Positions 1 through 10,350 of a stretch of DNA of 64,000 bases are shown piece by piece. The stretch comes from an uncultured Alphaproteobacteria bacterium (lineage in GTDB: Bacteria > Pseudomonadota > Alphaproteobacteria > Caulobacterales > Caulobacteraceae): positions 1 to 64,000 of the forward strand of contig CAIJOB010000005.1 of assembly GCA_903822175.1 (NCBI GenBank). The letters run 5' to 3'. Numbering within the stretch: position 1 is the first letter of the stretch; the number at the start of each line of letters is the position of its first letter. The notes beneath the pieces were generated by a model, which saw only the letters and a program-made list of their open reading frames with translations, ran no database searches and was not told where the DNA came from. The position numbers and the translations under genes were made by a program.

Positions 1-150
1 CGGGGTTGCGGCCGCGGGCGCCGCGGCGGCGGGCGCCGGCGTGGCTGGCGCGGGCGCGGTCTGGGCGATGGCGGACCCGGCGAGCGGACCCCCGATCACG
101 GCGGCGGCGAGCGCGAGCCCGGCCAGCCTTTTCAATCCGATGAGCTTCAT
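1..150 (-). CDS. amtB: Ammonium transporter AmtB, N-terminal fragment
   Basis: Only the first 50 codons are in the window; the rest lies beyond base 1. The ATG at 150 is preceded by an AGGGGAC ribosome-binding site and begins a signal peptide (MKLIGLKRLAGLALAAAV...) ending near AIAQ, followed by an Ala/Pro-rich linker. The start lies 27 bp downstream of the glnK stop on the same strand. The glnK-amtB pairing is a well-known operon in which the PII protein binds and blocks the ammonium channel. The identification rests mainly on this context and on the exported N terminus typical of alphaproteobacterial AmtB; the channel domain is not visible. Another exported protein remains possible. Confidence 0.72.
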   Translation of the reverse strand, partial: MKLIGLKRLAGLALAAAVIGGPLAGSAIAQTAPAPATPAPAAAAPAAATP

Positions 151-177
151 TTTCAAATGTCCCCTGTTCTTTGACCG

Positions 178-880
<703 letters not shown>

Positions 881-1570
881 ATGCCGTTCAAACGTTTGCT
901 GCCTTCCCCGCGCTCTCTCCTGGCGGCTGCCGCCGTTTCGTTGATCGCCGGCGCCGCCATGGCGCAGACACCCGCACCGGCCGCGCTCGTGCCCGCGCCG
1001 ACCTCTGCCGCGCCGGTCCCGCTGGCCAAGCCGCTGGTCGCCAATACCGACAGCCTGACCACCCTGAAGCTGAACGGTCAGTTCGACACTCTGGTGAAGG
1101 CCCTGACCGCGGCCAATCTCGCCGCGCTGTTCCAGGACAACTCGCGCCACCTGACGCTGTTCGCACCGACCGACGCGGCCTTCGCCGCCCTCCCGGCCGG
1201 CCAGCTCGACAAGATGATCGCCGACCCGACCAAGGCGGATCTGCGTAAGCTGCTGCTGCACCACGTCATCAACGCCGTAGTGCCCGCCAGCAAGATCAAG
1301 GGCACCCGCGGGCCCTGGCCGACCGGCGCCGGCGACCACCTGGTGCTCGATGGCAGCACCGACGGGGTGCTGAAGGCCGACAATGGCTTCATCGTCCAGT
1401 CCGACGTGACGACCTCCAATGGCACCATCCAGGTGGTCGACGAGGTGCTGATCGCCGGCTCCGTGGCCGAGGCCAACCCGACGCCCGCGCCGGAACCGGC
1501 GCCCGCCGCTGCGCCGGCGCCGGAGCCTGCCGCGCCCGCCGCCAAGGCGCCGGCCAAGAAGAAGAAATGA
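881..1570 (+). CDS. Exported fasciclin (FAS1) domain protein
   Basis: The 229-residue protein starts at ATG 881, after GAGGA; an upstream in-frame TTG at 854 is less likely. A signal peptide covers about residues 1-27 (ends GAAMAQT). One FAS1 domain spans about residues 55-195. It shows the H1-type box TLFAPTDAAF and the H2-proximal LLHHVI segment, and ends with GTIQVVDEVLI. The C terminus is a Pro/Ala-rich tail ending in lysines (AKAPAKKKK). FAS1 domains are extracytoplasmic adhesion or ligand-binding modules; the ligand here is unknown. The following gene is on the same strand and may be co-transcribed. Confidence 0.88.
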   Translation: MPFKRLLPSPRSLLAAAAVSLIAGAAMAQTPAPAALVPAPTSAAPVPLAKPLVANTDSLTTLKLNGQFDTLVKALTAANLAALFQDNSRHLTLFAPTDAAFAALPAGQLDKMIADPTKADLRKLLLHHVINAVVPASKIKGTRGPWPTGAGDHLVLDGSTDGVLKADNGFIVQSDVTTSNGTIQVVDEVLIAGSVAEANPTPAPEPAPAAAPAPEPAAPAAKAPAKKKK

Positions 1571-1627
1571 ACCTTCACCGGCGTGGGGCGCTTTAGGTGC
1601 CAACAACGGCATTTGGAGGCCCCCGCC

Positions 1628-1936
1628 ATGAAGATCGCTCACCTGCTGACCGCCGCCGCCGCGACCGCTCTGATCGGCGGCGCCGCCTACGCGCAACAAA
1701 CCACCACGCCCGCGCCGATGCCGGCGCCCGCCGCTTCGGCGACCACGTCGACGACCGCTGCGCCCACCGGCACGGCCACCTCGACCTCGGTGACCACCGT
1801 CGATCCGTCGAGCGGCGCCTCGGTGACCAACACGCTCACCACCAACGGTCCGGTGGCGGACACCCCTGAGAACCGCGCCAAGTACGGCCAGCCCATGTCG
1901 CATGCGGGCAAGCGCACCCCGCCCAAGGGCAACTAA
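1628..1936 (+). CDS. Small exported Thr/Ala-rich protein
   Basis: The 102-residue product starts at ATG 1628 with GGAGG 9 bases upstream. It has a signal peptide (MKIAHLLTAAAATALIGGAAYAQ), a low-complexity middle rich in Thr, Ala, Pro and Ser, and a C-terminal block reading NGPVADTPENRAKYGQPMS that resembles a conserved tail seen in Caulobacteraceae proteins. No enzymatic motif is present. It is probably periplasmic or surface associated; function unknown. A strong terminator follows at 1977-2010. Confidence 0.75.
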   Translation: MKIAHLLTAAAATALIGGAAYAQQTTTPAPMPAPAASATTSTTAAPTGTATSTSVTTVDPSSGASVTNTLTTNGPVADTPENRAKYGQPMSHAGKRTPPKGN

Positions 1937-1976
1937 CAAAGGCGCTCTTCCGCTCTTCGGGGCGGGTTGAGTCCAC

Positions 1977-2010
1977 AGTCGGCGGGCCCTATGGTCCGCC
2001 GACTTTTTTT
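1977..2010 (+). terminator. Intrinsic terminator after small exported protein
   Basis: A perfect 9-bp stem (AGTCGGCGG, 1977-1985, paired with 1996-2004) with a 10-nt loop is followed by seven T residues. It ends the upstream transcript just before glyQ. Confidence 0.88.
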
Positions 2011-2044
2011 GCGCCTGCGAACAAGCCCTCAAAGCCCCATTCCG

Positions 2045-2983
2045 ATGTCTGACAAACCGCTTTCGTTTCAGGACCTGATCCTGAAGCTGCACGACTATTG
2101 GAGCCGCCAGGGCTGCGTGATCCTGCAGGCCTATGACGTCGAGGTGGGGGCAGGGACCCTGAATCCCGCCACGGTGCTGCGCGCGCTCGGCCCCAAGCCA
2201 TGGAAGGTCGCCTATGTGCAGCCTTCCCGCCGCCCGGCCGATGGACGCTATGGCGAGAACCCCAACCGGCTGCGCCAGCACCACCAGTATCAGGTGGTCC
2301 TGAAGCCCAATCCGGCCAACCTGCAGGAGCTCTATCTGGGCTCGCTGGAGGCCATCGGCATCGATCCCAAGGTGCACGACATCCGCTTCGTCGAGGATGA
2401 CTGGGAAAACCCCACCGTGGGCGCCTGGGGCCTCGGCTGGGAAGTCTGGTGCGATGGGATGGAGATCACCCAGTACACCTACTTCCAGCAGGTCGGCGGC
2501 CTCGACGTCTTCCCGGTGGCCGGCGAGCTGACCATCGGCCTGGAGCGGCTCAGCCTCTATCTGCAGAACGTCGATAGCGTCTACGACCTGCGTTACAACG
2601 ACGAGTTCACCTATGGCGAGGTGTTCCTGGCCAACGAGCAGCAGTTCTCGGCCTTCGAGCTGGAGGTCGCCGACGTGGACGTCTTCAAGCGCCACTTCGA
2701 GGATATGGAACGCCAGGTCCCGATCATTCTCGGCCGCCACGGGCGCAAGGGCGAGCAACTGGTGCTGCCGGCCTACGACCACGTGCTGAAGGCCAGCCAC
2801 ATGTTCAACATCATGGACGCCCGCGGCGCGATCGCGGTCGCCGAGCGCCAAAGCTACATCGGCCGCATCCGCGACCTCTGCAAACAGTGCGCCGAGATCT
2901 ACGTGGCCCAGCAGGGCGGGAACGCCCAGTCTCCGACCGCTGCTGAGCGGGCGGAGACGTACAAGAAGCAGGCTGAGTTCTAG
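2045..2983 (+). CDS. glyQ: Glycine--tRNA ligase alpha subunit
   Basis: The 312-residue product starts at ATG 2045 ([19 protein letters not shown]). This start fits the family better than the longer open frame. Class II synthetase features include [21 protein letters not shown], the [20 protein letters not shown] block and an internal [10 protein letters not shown] segment. It forms an alpha2beta2 enzyme with GlyS that charges tRNA-Gly. glyS follows after 2 bp, so the two are translationally linked. Confidence 0.98.
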   Translation: MSDKPLSFQDLILKLHDYWSRQGCVILQAYDVEVGAGTLNPATVLRALGPKPWKVAYVQPSRRPADGRYGENPNRLRQHHQYQVVLKPNPANLQELYLGSLEAIGIDPKVHDIRFVEDDWENPTVGAWGLGWEVWCDGMEITQYTYFQQVGGLDVFPVAGELTIGLERLSLYLQNVDSVYDLRYNDEFTYGEVFLANEQQFSAFELEVADVDVFKRHFEDMERQVPIILGRHGRKGEQLVLPAYDHVLKASHMFNIMDARGAIAVAERQSYIGRIRDLCKQCAEIYVAQQGGNAQSPTAAERAETYKKQAEF

Positions 2984-2985
2984 CC

Positions 2986-4989
2986 ATGCCGCAGCTGTTG
3001 TTGGAATTGTTCTCCGAAGAGATCCCGGCGCGCATGCAGGCGCAGGCGGCCAAGGATCTTGAGCGTCTGGCGCGTGAAAAGCTGGCGGCCGAGGGGCTGT
3101 TGCCGGAGGCGCTGACGGCGTTTGCGGGCCCCAGGCGTCTGACCCTGGTGGCCGAGGGCCTGGCCGCCGCCCAGGCCGAGCGGCACGAGGAGCGCAAAGG
3201 GCCGCGCGTCGGCTCGCCCGATCAGGCGATCGAGGGCTTCCTGCGCTCCACGGGCCTCACCCGCGACCAGCTCATCGAGCGCGACGGGCTCTATTTCGCG
3301 CACATCCATAAGGCGGGCCGCCCGACGCCGGAGATCGTCGCCGAGATGGTCGAGGCGATCGTGCGCAATTTCCCGTGGCCGAAGTCGATGGTCTCGGGCG
3401 TTTCCAAGCTGCGCTGGGTGCGGCCCCTGCAGCGCATCCTCTGCGTCTTCGACGGCGAGGTCGTGCCCTTCGAGATCGACGGCCATGTGGCGGGCAATCT
3501 GACCGAGGGGCACCGGTTCATGGGGACCGGCCAGGCCTTCCACGTGCGCAATTTCGACGACTACGCCGACGGCCTGGCGAAGAACTTCGTGGTCATCGAC
3601 CCGCAAGAGCGGCGCGAGCGGATCATGGACGCCGCGCGCACCCTCTGCTTCGCCCGCAACTTCGAGCTGGTCGAGGACGAGGGCCTGCTGGACGAGGTCT
3701 CAGGGCTCGCCGAATGGCCGACGCCGGTGATGGGCGATATGGATCCGGCGTTCCTGGACCTGCCGCCGGAGGTGATCCGCACCTCCATGCGCGTCCACCA
3801 GCGGTTCTTCGCGGTTCGCGATCCGGCGACCGGCTTCCTGGTCCCGCACTTCATCACCGTCGCCAATATCGAGGCCACCGACGGCGGCGCGACCATCGCC
3901 ACCGGCAACGCCCGCGTCCTGGCCGCCCGGCTCGCCGACGCCCGGTTCTTCTGGACCGAGGACCAGAAGGTCCGGCTGGAAGATCGCCTAGCGAAGCTGA
4001 AGGGCGTCACCTTCCACGCCAAGCTCGGCACCATGTACGAACGCGTCGAGCGGATCGTGGCGCTCGCCGGCGAACTGGCCCCCTACGTCCGCGACGACGA
4101 GGGCACCAAGACCAAGGCCATGCTGGCCGCGCGGCTCTGCAAGGCCGACCTCGGCACCGGCATGGTCGACGAATTCCCTGAGCTGCAGGGGATCATGGGC
4201 AGCTACTACGCCGACAAGGAAGGCCAGGAGCCGGAGATCGTCGACGCCATCCGCTGGCACTACAAGCCGCAAGGCCCCAGCGACGACGTGCCGGTGCAGG
4301 CCGTGGCCGCCACCGTGGCGCTCGCCGACAAGCTGGACACCCTGATCGGCTTCTTCGCCATCGACGAGAAGCCCACCGGGTCGCGCGATCCATTCGCCTT
4401 GCGCCGCGCGGCGCTCGGCGTGATCCGCATTCTGCTGTCGACGCGGACGCGCCTGCCGCTCAAGAGCTTCGCTTCCGACGATCTGATCGCCTTCTTCGCC
4501 GACCGCCTGAAGGTCCTCATCCGCGAGCAGGGCCAGCGCCACGACCTGGTGGACGCCGTCTTCGCGCTCGGCGACGACGACATCGTTCGCATCGTCTCGA
4601 AGGTGAACGCGCTGGAGGCCTTCCTCGCGACCGAGGACGGCAAGAACCTCTTGGCCGGCTACAAGCGCGCCGTGAACATCCTCAAGGCCGAGGAGAAGAA
4701 GGGTCCGCTGCTGACCGGCGAGCCCAACGACTCCGCGGCCGGCGAGGAGGGCGCCCTGACCAACGCCGTCGGCCATATGGAGGTCGAGGTCGGCAAGGCG
4801 CTGGCCAAGGAAGACTACGCCGCCGCCATGACCGCGCTCGCCGAGCTGCGCGCGCCGGTGGACGCCTTCTTTGACAAGGTCTTAGTGAACTCCGACATAG
4901 CGTCGGAACGCGAGAACCGGTTGAAGCTGCTGATGAAGGTGCGCGACGCCATGGGCCGCGTCGCCGACTTCGGCCAGATCACCGGATAG
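2986..4989 (+). CDS. glyS: Glycine--tRNA ligase beta subunit
   Basis: The 667-residue product begins MPQLLLELFSEEIPARMQ, the classic GlyS start. It contains the HD-like region and a C-terminal DALR-type anticodon-binding domain ending in LKLLMKVRDAMGRVADF. Family motifs GPRRL and RSTGLTRDQL are present. Length is slightly short of the usual 690 residues but nothing appears truncated. It partners GlyQ, which lies 2 bp upstream. ppdK follows 15 bp downstream. Confidence 0.98.
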   Translation: MPQLLLELFSEEIPARMQAQAAKDLERLAREKLAAEGLLPEALTAFAGPRRLTLVAEGLAAAQAERHEERKGPRVGSPDQAIEGFLRSTGLTRDQLIERDGLYFAHIHKAGRPTPEIVAEMVEAIVRNFPWPKSMVSGVSKLRWVRPLQRILCVFDGEVVPFEIDGHVAGNLTEGHRFMGTGQAFHVRNFDDYADGLAKNFVVIDPQERRERIMDAARTLCFARNFELVEDEGLLDEVSGLAEWPTPVMGDMDPAFLDLPPEVIRTSMRVHQRFFAVRDPATGFLVPHFITVANIEATDGGATIATGNARVLAARLADARFFWTEDQKVRLEDRLAKLKGVTFHAKLGTMYERVERIVALAGELAPYVRDDEGTKTKAMLAARLCKADLGTGMVDEFPELQGIMGSYYADKEGQEPEIVDAIRWHYKPQGPSDDVPVQAVAATVALADKLDTLIGFFAIDEKPTGSRDPFALRRAALGVIRILLSTRTRLPLKSFASDDLIAFFADRLKVLIREQGQRHDLVDAVFALGDDDIVRIVSKVNALEAFLATEDGKNLLAGYKRAVNILKAEEKKGPLLTGEPNDSAAGEEGALTNAVGHMEVEVGKALAKEDYAAAMTALAELRAPVDAFFDKVLVNSDIASERENRLKLLMKVRDAMGRVADFGQITG

Positions 4990-5004
4990 ACAAAGGGACA
5001 GTTG

Positions 5005-7701
5005 ATGCCGGCCGAGACGATGACCAAGACGCGTTGGGTCTACGCCTTTGGCGGTGGGCGCGCGGACGGCGACGCCTCGATGAAGGACCTGCTGGGCGGC
5101 AAGGGCGCGAACCTGGCCGAGATGTCGGCGCTGGGCCTGCCGGTGCCCCCGGGCTTCACCATCACCACCGAGGCCTGCGTCCACTACTACGCCAACGACA
5201 AGCAGTACCCGGCTGAGCTGAAGGCCCAGGCCGACGCGGCGCTGGCCATCATCGAACAGCAGACGGCCAAGGTGTTCGGCGACGCGGCCAATCCGCTGCT
5301 GGTCTCGGTGCGTTCGGGCGCGCGGGCCTCGATGCCCGGGATGATGGACACGGTCCTCAACCTGGGCCTCAACGACGAGACCGTCGAAGGGCTGGCGAAG
5401 CTGGCCGGCGACCGCCGTTTCGCCTTCGATTCCTATCGGCGTTTCATCCAGATGTACTCGAACGTGGTCCTCGATCTGGACACCCACATGTTCGAAGAGA
5501 TCCTCGACGAGCACAAGGAACGGCTCGACGTCACCATCGACACCGCGCTTTCGGCCGAGGACTGGGAAGCCGTGGTCGCCGACTACAAGCGGATCGTCGC
5601 CGACGAGCTTGGCCGGCCCTTCCCGCAGGATCCGCAGGCCCAGCTCTGGGGCGCCATGGGCGCGGTGTTCGCCAGCTGGATGAACGACCGGGCGAAGTTC
5701 TACCGCCGCATGCACGACATCCCGGAAAGCTGGGGCACCGCCGTCAACATCCAGTCCATGGTGTTCGGCAATATGGGCGAGACCTCGGCCACCGGCGTCG
5801 CCTTCACCCGCAATCCGTCGACCGGTGAGAACCGGCTCTATGGGGAATATCTGATCAACGCCCAGGGCGAGGACGTGGTCGCCGGCATCCGCACGCCGCA
5901 GGCGCTCACCAAGATCGCCCGCGAGGAGATGGGCGAGAAGAAGCCCTCGATGGAAGAGGCGCTGCCGGAAGTGTTCCAGGAGTTCAAGGCGGTCGTCGAG
6001 AAACTCGAGACCCACTACCGCGACATGCAGGACATCGAGTTTACGGTCGAAAAAGGCCGGCTCTACATGCTGCAGACGCGCAACGGAAAACGCACCGCCA
6101 AGGCGGCGCTGAAGGTCGCCGTCGACCTCGCTTCCGAAGGTCTGATCAGCAAGGAAGAAGCGGTGATGCGGGTCGATCCGGCCAGCCTCGACCAGCTGCT
6201 GCACCCGACCATCGATCCGGCCTCCGAGCGCCTGGTGATCGCCACGGGCCTGCCGGCCTCTCCCGGCGCGGCCACCGGCAAGATCGTCTTCACCGCCGCC
6301 GAGGCCGAGATCCAGGGCGGATCGGCGGGCGCTGTGATCCTGGTGCGCGAAGAGACCTCGCCGGAAGACATCCGCGGCATGGACGCCGCCCGCGGCATCG
6401 TCACCGCTCGGGGCGGCATGACCAGCCACGCCGCGGTCGTGGCGCGCGGCATGGGCCGACCCTGCGTCTCCGGCGCCGGCGAGATTCACATCGACGTGCG
6501 GGCCGGCGAGATGCGCGCCCGCGGCCGCACCTTCCGGGCCGGCGAGGTGATCACCATCGACGGCTCGACCGGAGAGGTGCTGTCCGGCATCGTCAAGATG
6601 ATCGAGCCGGAACTCTCCGGCGACTTCGCGACCCTGATGACCTGGGCCGATGGCGTGCGCCGCCTGAAGGTCCGCGCCAACGCCGAGACCGCGGTCGACG
6701 CCAGGACCGCGCGCCAGTTCGGGGCCGAGGGTATCGGCCTTTGCCGCACCGAGCACATGTTCTTCGATCCCACCCGTATCGCCGCCGTGCGCGAGATGAT
6801 CCTGGCCGACGACGAGGCCGGCCGCCGGGCTGCGCTGGAAAAGATCCTGCCCATGCAGCGCGACGACTTCGTCGAACTGTTCGGGATCATGGAAGGCCTG
6901 CCGGTCACCATCCGCCTGCTCGATCCGCCGCTGCACGAGTTCCTTCCGCATACGGAGGAAGACGTCGCCGCTGTCGCCGCGGCCACCGGGCTGGACGCCG
7001 CCAAGCTCATGCGCCGGGCGCAGGAGCTGCACGAGGTTAACCCCATGCTGGGCCATCGCGGCTGCCGCCTGGGCGTAAGCTACCCTGAGATCTACGAGAT
7101 GCAGGTCCGCGCGATCATCGAGGCGGCCTGCGAAGTGGCCGCCGCCGGGCGCCCCGCGCCGATCCCGGAAATCATGCACCCCTTGGTCGCCAAGGGTGAG
7201 GAGATGAAGTTCCTCCGTATACTGACGGACCGCGTCGCCAAGCAGGTGATCGCCGAGAAGGGCCGCGAGATCGAGTACCTGGTGGGGACGATGGTGGAGC
7301 TGCCCCGCGCGGCGATCCGCGCCGGCGACCTGGCGGAATATGCCGAGTTCTTCTCTTTCGGCACCAACGACCTGACCCAGACCACCTTCGGCATCAGCCG
7401 CGACGACTCCGGCCGCTTCCTGAACGCCTACATCGACAAGGGCATCTTCGAGAAGGACCCCTTCGTCAGCCTCGACCAGGAGGGCGTCGGTGACCTGATC
7501 CGCATCGCCGCCGAGCGCGGCCGGGCGGTGCGTCCCGACGTCAAGCTCGGCATCTGCGGCGAGCACGGGGGCGACCCGGCCTCGATCACCTTCTGCGAAA
7601 GCGTCGGCCTGGATTACGTCAGCTGCTCGGCCTACCGGGTGCCGATCGCCCGCTTGGCCGCCGCGCAAGCCGCCATCGGCGAGCGCGAGAAGGACCGCTA
7701 G
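5005..7701 (+). CDS. ppdK: Pyruvate, phosphate dikinase
   Basis: The 898-residue enzyme interconverts pyruvate, ATP and Pi with phosphoenolpyruvate, AMP and PPi. The chosen ATG at 5005 follows AGGGA by 6 bases. The N-terminal ATP-grasp part shows FGGGRADGDASMKDLLGGKG. The swivelling phosphohistidine domain has GGMTSHAAVVARGMGRPCVSG with the catalytic His near residue 475. The C-terminal PEP/pyruvate barrel has FGTNDLTQTTFG and the catalytic Cys near residue 851 (GICGEHGGDP). It links glycolysis and gluconeogenesis in the cytoplasm. Its stop abuts the convergent M1 peptidase stop (TAGCTA). Confidence 0.98.
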   Translation: MPAETMTKTRWVYAFGGGRADGDASMKDLLGGKGANLAEMSALGLPVPPGFTITTEACVHYYANDKQYPAELKAQADAALAIIEQQTAKVFGDAANPLLVSVRSGARASMPGMMDTVLNLGLNDETVEGLAKLAGDRRFAFDSYRRFIQMYSNVVLDLDTHMFEEILDEHKERLDVTIDTALSAEDWEAVVADYKRIVADELGRPFPQDPQAQLWGAMGAVFASWMNDRAKFYRRMHDIPESWGTAVNIQSMVFGNMGETSATGVAFTRNPSTGENRLYGEYLINAQGEDVVAGIRTPQALTKIAREEMGEKKPSMEEALPEVFQEFKAVVEKLETHYRDMQDIEFTVEKGRLYMLQTRNGKRTAKAALKVAVDLASEGLISKEEAVMRVDPASLDQLLHPTIDPASERLVIATGLPASPGAATGKIVFTAAEAEIQGGSAGAVILVREETSPEDIRGMDAARGIVTARGGMTSHAAVVARGMGRPCVSGAGEIHIDVRAGEMRARGRTFRAGEVITIDGSTGEVLSGIVKMIEPELSGDFATLMTWADGVRRLKVRANAETAVDARTARQFGAEGIGLCRTEHMFFDPTRIAAVREMILADDEAGRRAALEKILPMQRDDFVELFGIMEGLPVTIRLLDPPLHEFLPHTEEDVAAVAAATGLDAAKLMRRAQELHEVNPMLGHRGCRLGVSYPEIYEMQVRAIIEAACEVAAAGRPAPIPEIMHPLVAKGEEMKFLRILTDRVAKQVIAEKGREIEYLVGTMVELPRAAIRAGDLAEYAEFFSFGTNDLTQTTFGISRDDSGRFLNAYIDKGIFEKDPFVSLDQEGVGDLIRIAAERGRAVRPDVKLGICGEHGGDPASITFCESVGLDYVSCSAYRVPIARLAAAQAAIGEREKDR

Positions 7702-10350
7702 CTACCGCCCCGTCGCCACGCCGCGCTTGTCGGCGATCCAGGCGTCAATCTGATTGAGCCGCCGGGCCTGGATGTCGGCGTTGTTGCGGATGCGTGAAAC
7801 CGCGACCTTCACCTCGCCCATGGCGTCGGGCGGGATGTTCTTGGCGGCGTAGGCGGTCAGCTCGGCGACCATCTTGGGATCGTTCGAGGCCTGGGCCACG
7901 CGCGGCAGGAAGGTCGAGCGGTTGAGGGTGTCGAGGTTGCGGGTGATCGTCGTCACATTGTCCATGGTGAAGCGCCAGGCCAGCGCGGGGTGCACCGCGG
8001 CCACCTCGCGCACCAGCACCGGCGCCATGTTGGTCGGCGCCTCGTCGGTGATCGACAGCGCCAGGACCTGGGCGGCCAGGGTCTCGTCCTCGACGGCCGC
8101 CAGGTCGATGTAGAGCTCGTTGCGCTCCAGCGGGTCCTTGGCGGCCTTAGCCAGGGTCAGCAGGGTCTGGAAGGTCTGCGGATCGGCGGCGCGGGCCGCG
8201 CCCACCACCACCCAGCGCCGCTCGCCGGGCGCGAGCTTGGAGAGGTCGCTGGCCGCCGCCGCGAACCGGCGCCTCGCCTCGCCGCTGACGGTCGGGTCGC
8301 CGATCTGGCTCATGGCCAGCAGCAGGGTCTCGCGCAGCACCGCGTCGGTGGCCGGCTCGCCGGGCCGGGAATCGAAACCGACGCGCGTCAGCACCGGGGC
8401 CAGCAGGCCTGACGCCCAGGCGCGGAAGGCGGTCTTGCCGGGGCCGGCGCCATAGTAGCCCTCGAGGCCGGCGAGCGTGCGGGCCTGGTCGCGCCAGACC
8501 ACCGCATCGGCCGTGGCGGGCAGGGCGGCGGTCAGGCGCAGATAGTTGGCGATCGGCTCCTCGCCGCCCATGCCCAGCGCCAGGCCGTCGTTCAGCAGGC
8601 CGAACTGGTCGGCGGCCTGCAGCTTGCCCAGGTTGTCCACCAGGGGCGCGAAGGAGGGCCGATCGTAGGCGACACGGAAATAGCCGAGCTGACCGGCGTT
8701 GATGACTACGGCGGCCTCCGCCGACTGCGGCGAGGTGCGTGAGACCATTCGCTCCTTGACCGGTCCGCCCTGCAACGACTGCGCCATCACCGGCGCGCGC
8801 CAGGACAGGATGCGCGCCTGGGCGGCGTCGACGTCCTGCTGGCTCTGGGCGATGTTGAGGCTCTGCATCTGGGTATTGTCGGCCAGTCGGGCCTGGGTCA
8901 GGTTTGCGCCTGCCGAGCTCGACGCTACGCGGATCAGCGGCACGCCAGGCTGGGTGGTGAAGTCTCGGGCGACGGCTGACACCGGCTTGCCGGCGGCCTT
9001 GTCGATGGCCCGCCACAGGTCGTCGCTGGTGGCGTTGCCATAGGCGTGCTCGGCCATGTAGGCGCGCACGCCGGCTTGCCAGGCGTCAGGGCCCGCATAG
9101 GCTTCCAGCATCCGGATCACCGCCTCGCCCTTCTTGTAGGTGATCGGATCGAAAGCCTGTTCGGCCTGGGTGACGGAGGCGACGCGCTGGACGATGGGGT
9201 GCGCGCCGGCCCGGGCGTCGAGGTTCATGGCCTCGTCCTTGTCGGCCAGCGCCACCAGCAGCGGCCGCCATTCGGGATGGAAGTGATCGGTGGCCTTGGT
9301 GGACATCCACGACGCGAAGCCCTCGTTCAGCCACAGGTCATCCCACCAGGCCATGGTCACCAGGTCGCCGGACCACAGATGGGCCATCTCGTGGGCGACG
9401 ATTCGGAACACGTCCTGCTGATCGCCGACGCTGGAGAGCTTGGGGTCGAAGATCACGTTGGCCTGCGAGAACAGGATCGCGCCCCAGTTCTCCATTGAGC
9501 CCGAGACGTCGCCGGGCGCGGCCACTAGGTCGAGCTTGGGCAGCGGGTATTTCACGCCGAAGTAGTCGTTGTAGTAGCCCAGCAGCTGGTCGGCGCTGGC
9601 CAGCGCGTAGGCCGCCTGCGCCGCCTGACCCTTGCGGATCACCACGCTCACGGTGACGCCGCCGACGTCCTTGCTGACCCGCTCCAGGTCGCCGACCCCG
9701 AAGAACAGCAGGTAGCTGCTCATCCGAGGCGTCGGCTTGAAGGTCACGCGTTTCAGGCCGCCGGTCATAGGCTCGCTCGACGCCTCGGGCATGTTGGAGA
9801 CCGCGAGCTGGTCCTGCGGCACGACCGCGGTGACGGTGAACACCGCCTTCTTCGAGGGTTCATCGAAGACCGGCAGGAAGCGGCGCGCGTCGGCCGGCTC
9901 GAACTGCGTCGTCAACATCCGCCCGCCGGCGTAGTCGACGTGGAAGAAGCCGGTCGCGCTGCCGCCGATCTTGCCCGTGTAGTCGAGGATGAGCGTGTGC
10001 TGGCCGGGCGCCAGCCCCTTGGCCGGGGTGAATGTCGCGGTTTGCGCCTTGGGATCGAGGGCGACGCCGGCCGGGGCGCCGTCGACGCTGGCGGCGGAAA
10101 TGTCCAGGTTGAGCGAATTCAGCACGATGCGGCTGACGCCCCGGTCGACCGCGAGGACTGCAGACAGATGGCCGCTGAACGTCAGCTTCTGCGCGTCGGG
10201 CGTGACGGTGAGGTCATAGCTCACCGGTTCGACGCCGGCGGGCAACTGTGTCGGGACCGCGGGCGCAGCGAGCGCCGGCGTCGCAGCCAGGCCCGCGAAG
10301 AGCGTGACCAGCGAGAGGAGCCTGCGCAGCATCGGTTGGAGTCCGCTCAC
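7702..10350 (-). CDS. M1 family aminopeptidase, exported
   Basis: This 882-residue zinc aminopeptidase has GSMENWGA, the zinc motif HEMAH near residue 320 and the downstream NEGFASW glutamate. A signal peptide precedes (MLRRLLSLVTLFAGLAATPALAA), so it acts in the periplasm or envelope. The GTG at 10350 overlaps the upstream stop in a GTGA arrangement, which suggests coupling; ATG 10332 is a possible alternative start and loses only six residues. The C terminus is the ERAP1-like helical domain. It forms an operon with the amidohydrolase upstream. Confidence 0.94.
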   Translation of the reverse strand: MSGLQPMLRRLLSLVTLFAGLAATPALAAPAVPTQLPAGVEPVSYDLTVTPDAQKLTFSGHLSAVLAVDRGVSRIVLNSLNLDISAASVDGAPAGVALDPKAQTATFTPAKGLAPGQHTLILDYTGKIGGSATGFFHVDYAGGRMLTTQFEPADARRFLPVFDEPSKKAVFTVTAVVPQDQLAVSNMPEASSEPMTGGLKRVTFKPTPRMSSYLLFFGVGDLERVSKDVGGVTVSVVIRKGQAAQAAYALASADQLLGYYNDYFGVKYPLPKLDLVAAPGDVSGSMENWGAILFSQANVIFDPKLSSVGDQQDVFRIVAHEMAHLWSGDLVTMAWWDDLWLNEGFASWMSTKATDHFHPEWRPLLVALADKDEAMNLDARAGAHPIVQRVASVTQAEQAFDPITYKKGEAVIRMLEAYAGPDAWQAGVRAYMAEHAYGNATSDDLWRAIDKAAGKPVSAVARDFTTQPGVPLIRVASSSAGANLTQARLADNTQMQSLNIAQSQQDVDAAQARILSWRAPVMAQSLQGGPVKERMVSRTSPQSAEAAVVINAGQLGYFRVAYDRPSFAPLVDNLGKLQAADQFGLLNDGLALGMGGEEPIANYLRLTAALPATADAVVWRDQARTLAGLEGYYGAGPGKTAFRAWASGLLAPVLTRVGFDSRPGEPATDAVLRETLLLAMSQIGDPTVSGEARRRFAAAASDLSKLAPGERRWVVVGAARAADPQTFQTLLTLAKAAKDPLERNELYIDLAAVEDETLAAQVLALSITDEAPTNMAPVLVREVAAVHPALAWRFTMDNVTTITRNLDTLNRSTFLPRVAQASNDPKMVAELTAYAAKNIPPDAMGEVKVAVSRIRNNADIQARRLNQIDAWIADKRGVATGR

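Noticed and set aside
4882..7668. 928-codon open frame on the minus strand opposite ppdK
   Set aside because: It is the GC-rich shadow of ppdK. The product is His/Gly/Asp-rich low complexity without domains, and ppdK is certain.
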